Part shown: positions 13,993 through 15,219 of the stretch, piece after piece
Layout: every line of letters starts with the position of its first letter
Position numbering within the stretch: position 1 is the first letter of the stretch
Source: a bacterium UBP1_UBA4783
Lineage (GTDB): Bacteria > Krumholzibacteriota > Krumholzibacteriia > Krumholzibacteriales > Krumholzibacteriaceae
Length of the DNA: 15,219 nucleotides
Assembly: GCA_002403075.1 (NCBI GenBank)
Contig: DHHB01000017.1
Span: 1-15,219, forward strand
Reading direction: 5' to 3'
Notes under the pieces: generated by a model
The model's input: the letters and a program-made list of their open reading frames with translations, nothing else
The model's database searches: none
Told to the model about the DNA's origin: nothing
Position numbers and translations under genes: made by a program

Positions 13993-14004
13993 GCCCGATC
14001 GGGC
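13993..14004. repeat. 12-bp perfect palindrome upstream of ankyrin gene
   Basis: GCCCGATCGGGC is fully symmetric and lies 80 bp before the ankyrin start. It is part of a 15-bp sequence, CAGCCGCCCGATCGG (13988-14002), that also occurs at 12003-12017 upstream of the GAF gene. It could be a shared operator or a chance GC-rich match. Confidence 0.3.
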
Positions 14005-14084
14005 CGATGAGCGGGCGGGCCGGATTCGCCAGCCGATACCGACCTTCGATCAGAGGTTTCAGCCCAAGGCAGAAGGGGGTTTCC

Positions 14085-15219
14085 ATGCGTGCCATGCGTA
14101 TAGGTCTGCTCGTTTTGGCGTTGCTCGCTCAGGCGGCCGGGCTCGCCGCGGGCGAGATTCACGATGCGATTCGAAGGGGCGACAAGGCGGCCGTCGAGCG
14201 TCTCGTCGCGGCCGATCCTTCGGTTCTCCGCCTCAAGGATACGGACGGAAGCCCTCCGCTTCTCACGGCCGCTTTCGCCGGCAACGTCGAGCTCGCGAGC
14301 TTGCTGCTCGAGAAGGGCGCCGATCTCTTTCTCGGAGACAACGAAAACAGCAACGCGCTTCATCTGGCGGCGTGCGGCGGCAGCCTCGCGATGATCGACA
14401 TGCTGATCGCCAGAGGAATCGACGTCAATTCCGCGGACGCCAACGGTTTGACCGCCGTGCTCTTCGCCGGGTCGAGGGGCCGGTTCGACGTCGCGAGCCA
14501 TCTCGCGTCGAAGGGCGGGAAGCTCGATCACCGTTCGAACGGGGGATCGACCCTCGTCCATTACGCCGCCAATCGGGGCAATGTCGACGTGCTGAAGGAG
14601 CTCGCCTCGAAGGGCGTTCCATTGAGCCCCGGGCCGGATCAATGGGGCAACACGCCTCTCGCCGCCGCCGCAATGCGCGGCAGGACCGAAACCGCGGCGT
14701 TCCTCCTCGATAACGGCGCCGACGTGAACGAAACCGGCTCGGACGGTCAGACGGCCCTCGTCGCGGCCGTGAGCGGCGGCCATCGCGGAATCGTCGAGCT
14801 CTTGCTCTCGAGGGGCGCCGATCCGAACATCGAGTGGCACGGCGGCAACGCGCTCGCCTTCGCCAGCTGGAGCGACGATCTGGAGATCACCCGGCTCCTC
14901 ATCCGGCACGGCGCGGACGCGAAGGATGTGGACGAAGCGGGCTCGAACGCCCTGCATCGTCTGGCTCATCGAGGAGGGGTCGAGGCGGCGCGTCTCCTCG
15001 TCGAAGCCGGATGCGATCCGGATCTCGCGAACGACGAAGGGATGACGCCGATGCTCCGGGCCGCGGAGAGGGGGCATCGCGACCTCGTCGAGTATCTCGT
15101 TTCGGCCGGCGCGAGGACGGACGCGGCCGAGGGCGCGTTCGGCTCGACGGCCCTTCATATAGCCGCGGCCAAGGGGTACGGCGACATCGCGGGATTCCTC
15201 GTCGAGAAGGGCGCTCCGC
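14085..15219 (+). CDS. Secreted ankyrin-repeat protein, 3' end outside window
   Basis: The visible 378 residues begin with a signal peptide (1 to about 23, MRAMRIGLLVLALLAQAAGLA), so the repeats lie in the periplasm or outside. From residue 24 there are about eleven ankyrin repeats of roughly 33 residues. Consensus elements recur, such as GNVELASLLLEKGAD, GHRGIVELLLSRGADPN, GVEAARLLVEAGCDPD and STALHIAAAKGYGDIAGFLVEKGA. One unit (about 254-285) is less regular, with ALAFASWSDDLEITRLL. Ankyrin repeats act as protein-binding scaffolds; no enzymatic domain is visible before the edge. The ATG at 14085 has AAGGGGG at 14073-14079; a second in-frame ATG three codons later is an alternative. It is divergent from the PadR operon across a 251-bp spacer. 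Exported ankyrin proteins occur in host-associated and free-living bacteria alike, so no effector role is claimed. Confidence 0.9.
   Translation, partial: MRAMRIGLLVLALLAQAAGLAAGEIHDAIRRGDKAAVERLVAADPSVLRLKDTDGSPPLLTAAFAGNVELASLLLEKGADLFLGDNENSNALHLAACGGSLAMIDMLIARGIDVNSADANGLTAVLFAGSRGRFDVASHLASKGGKLDHRSNGGSTLVHYAANRGNVDVLKELASKGVPLSPGPDQWGNTPLAAAAMRGRTETAAFLLDNGADVNETGSDGQTALVAAVSGGHRGIVELLLSRGADPNIEWHGGNALAFASWSDDLEITRLLIRHGADAKDVDEAGSNALHRLAHRGGVEAARLLVEAGCDPDLANDEGMTPMLRAAERGHRDLVEYLVSAGARTDAAEGAFGSTALHIAAAKGYGDIAGFLVEKGAP

Noticed and set aside
1..15219. CRISPR array, defence island or biosynthetic cluster
   Set aside because: No regularly spaced repeats, nuclease/helicase sets or biosynthetic enzymes were found. 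The genes present look like envelope and signalling functions.

Overview
The window is high-GC, densely packed bacterial DNA, probably chromosomal. It comes from a Gram-negative (diderm) organism: there is an RND-type periplasmic adaptor, several proteins carry Sec signal peptides, and a MsrA-MsrB fusion appears to be exported. The mix of families (a DUF1614 membrane protein, a PRK07565-type dihydroorotate-dehydrogenase-like protein, a DUF6982-like small protein, PadR plus HAAS/sensor membrane protein, secreted ankyrin repeats) suggests a little-studied, possibly uncultivated lineage. I cannot assign a phylum from sequence alone. No rRNA, tRNA, CRISPR array, phage or plasmid module was seen.

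Layout. 1-851 (minus): 5' part of an RND efflux adaptor gene, running off the left edge. 1046-2797 (plus): a secreted double-retropepsin/PDZ aspartyl protease, then a small two-repeat protein. 2829-3515 (minus): a methyltransferase-like protein, convergent with the small-protein gene and divergent from 3606-4757 (plus), the exported MsrA-MsrB. 4829-9916 (minus): four genes, in transcription order a diacylglycerol/lipid kinase, a DHOD-like flavoprotein, an exported M3 oligopeptidase and a DUF1614 membrane protein. 9940-10827 (minus): an intact but catalytically degenerate IS1595-type transposase, 23 bp upstream of the lipid kinase. 10965-11867 (minus): a membrane-anchored GAF protein without an output domain. 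11868-12587: about 720 bp with no convincing gene, containing an AT-rich, palindrome-rich island. 12588-13833 (minus): a translationally coupled PadR regulator/HAAS-sensor membrane protein pair whose promoter is bracketed by two identical 8-bp palindromes. 14085-15219 (plus): a secreted ankyrin-repeat protein running off the right edge.

How they work together. Most products act at or outside the inner membrane: export, periplasmic proteolysis, repair of oxidised methionines, lipid phosphorylation and membrane-stress sensing. This resembles ordinary envelope housekeeping more than one dedicated pathway, and I see no convincing multi-gene defence or biosynthetic system. The most unusual items are the probably domesticated IS1595 transposase, the architecture of the PadR promoter, and the structured gene-free region at 11.9-12.6 kb. 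Several gene ends carry strong GC-rich hairpins without a U-tract.
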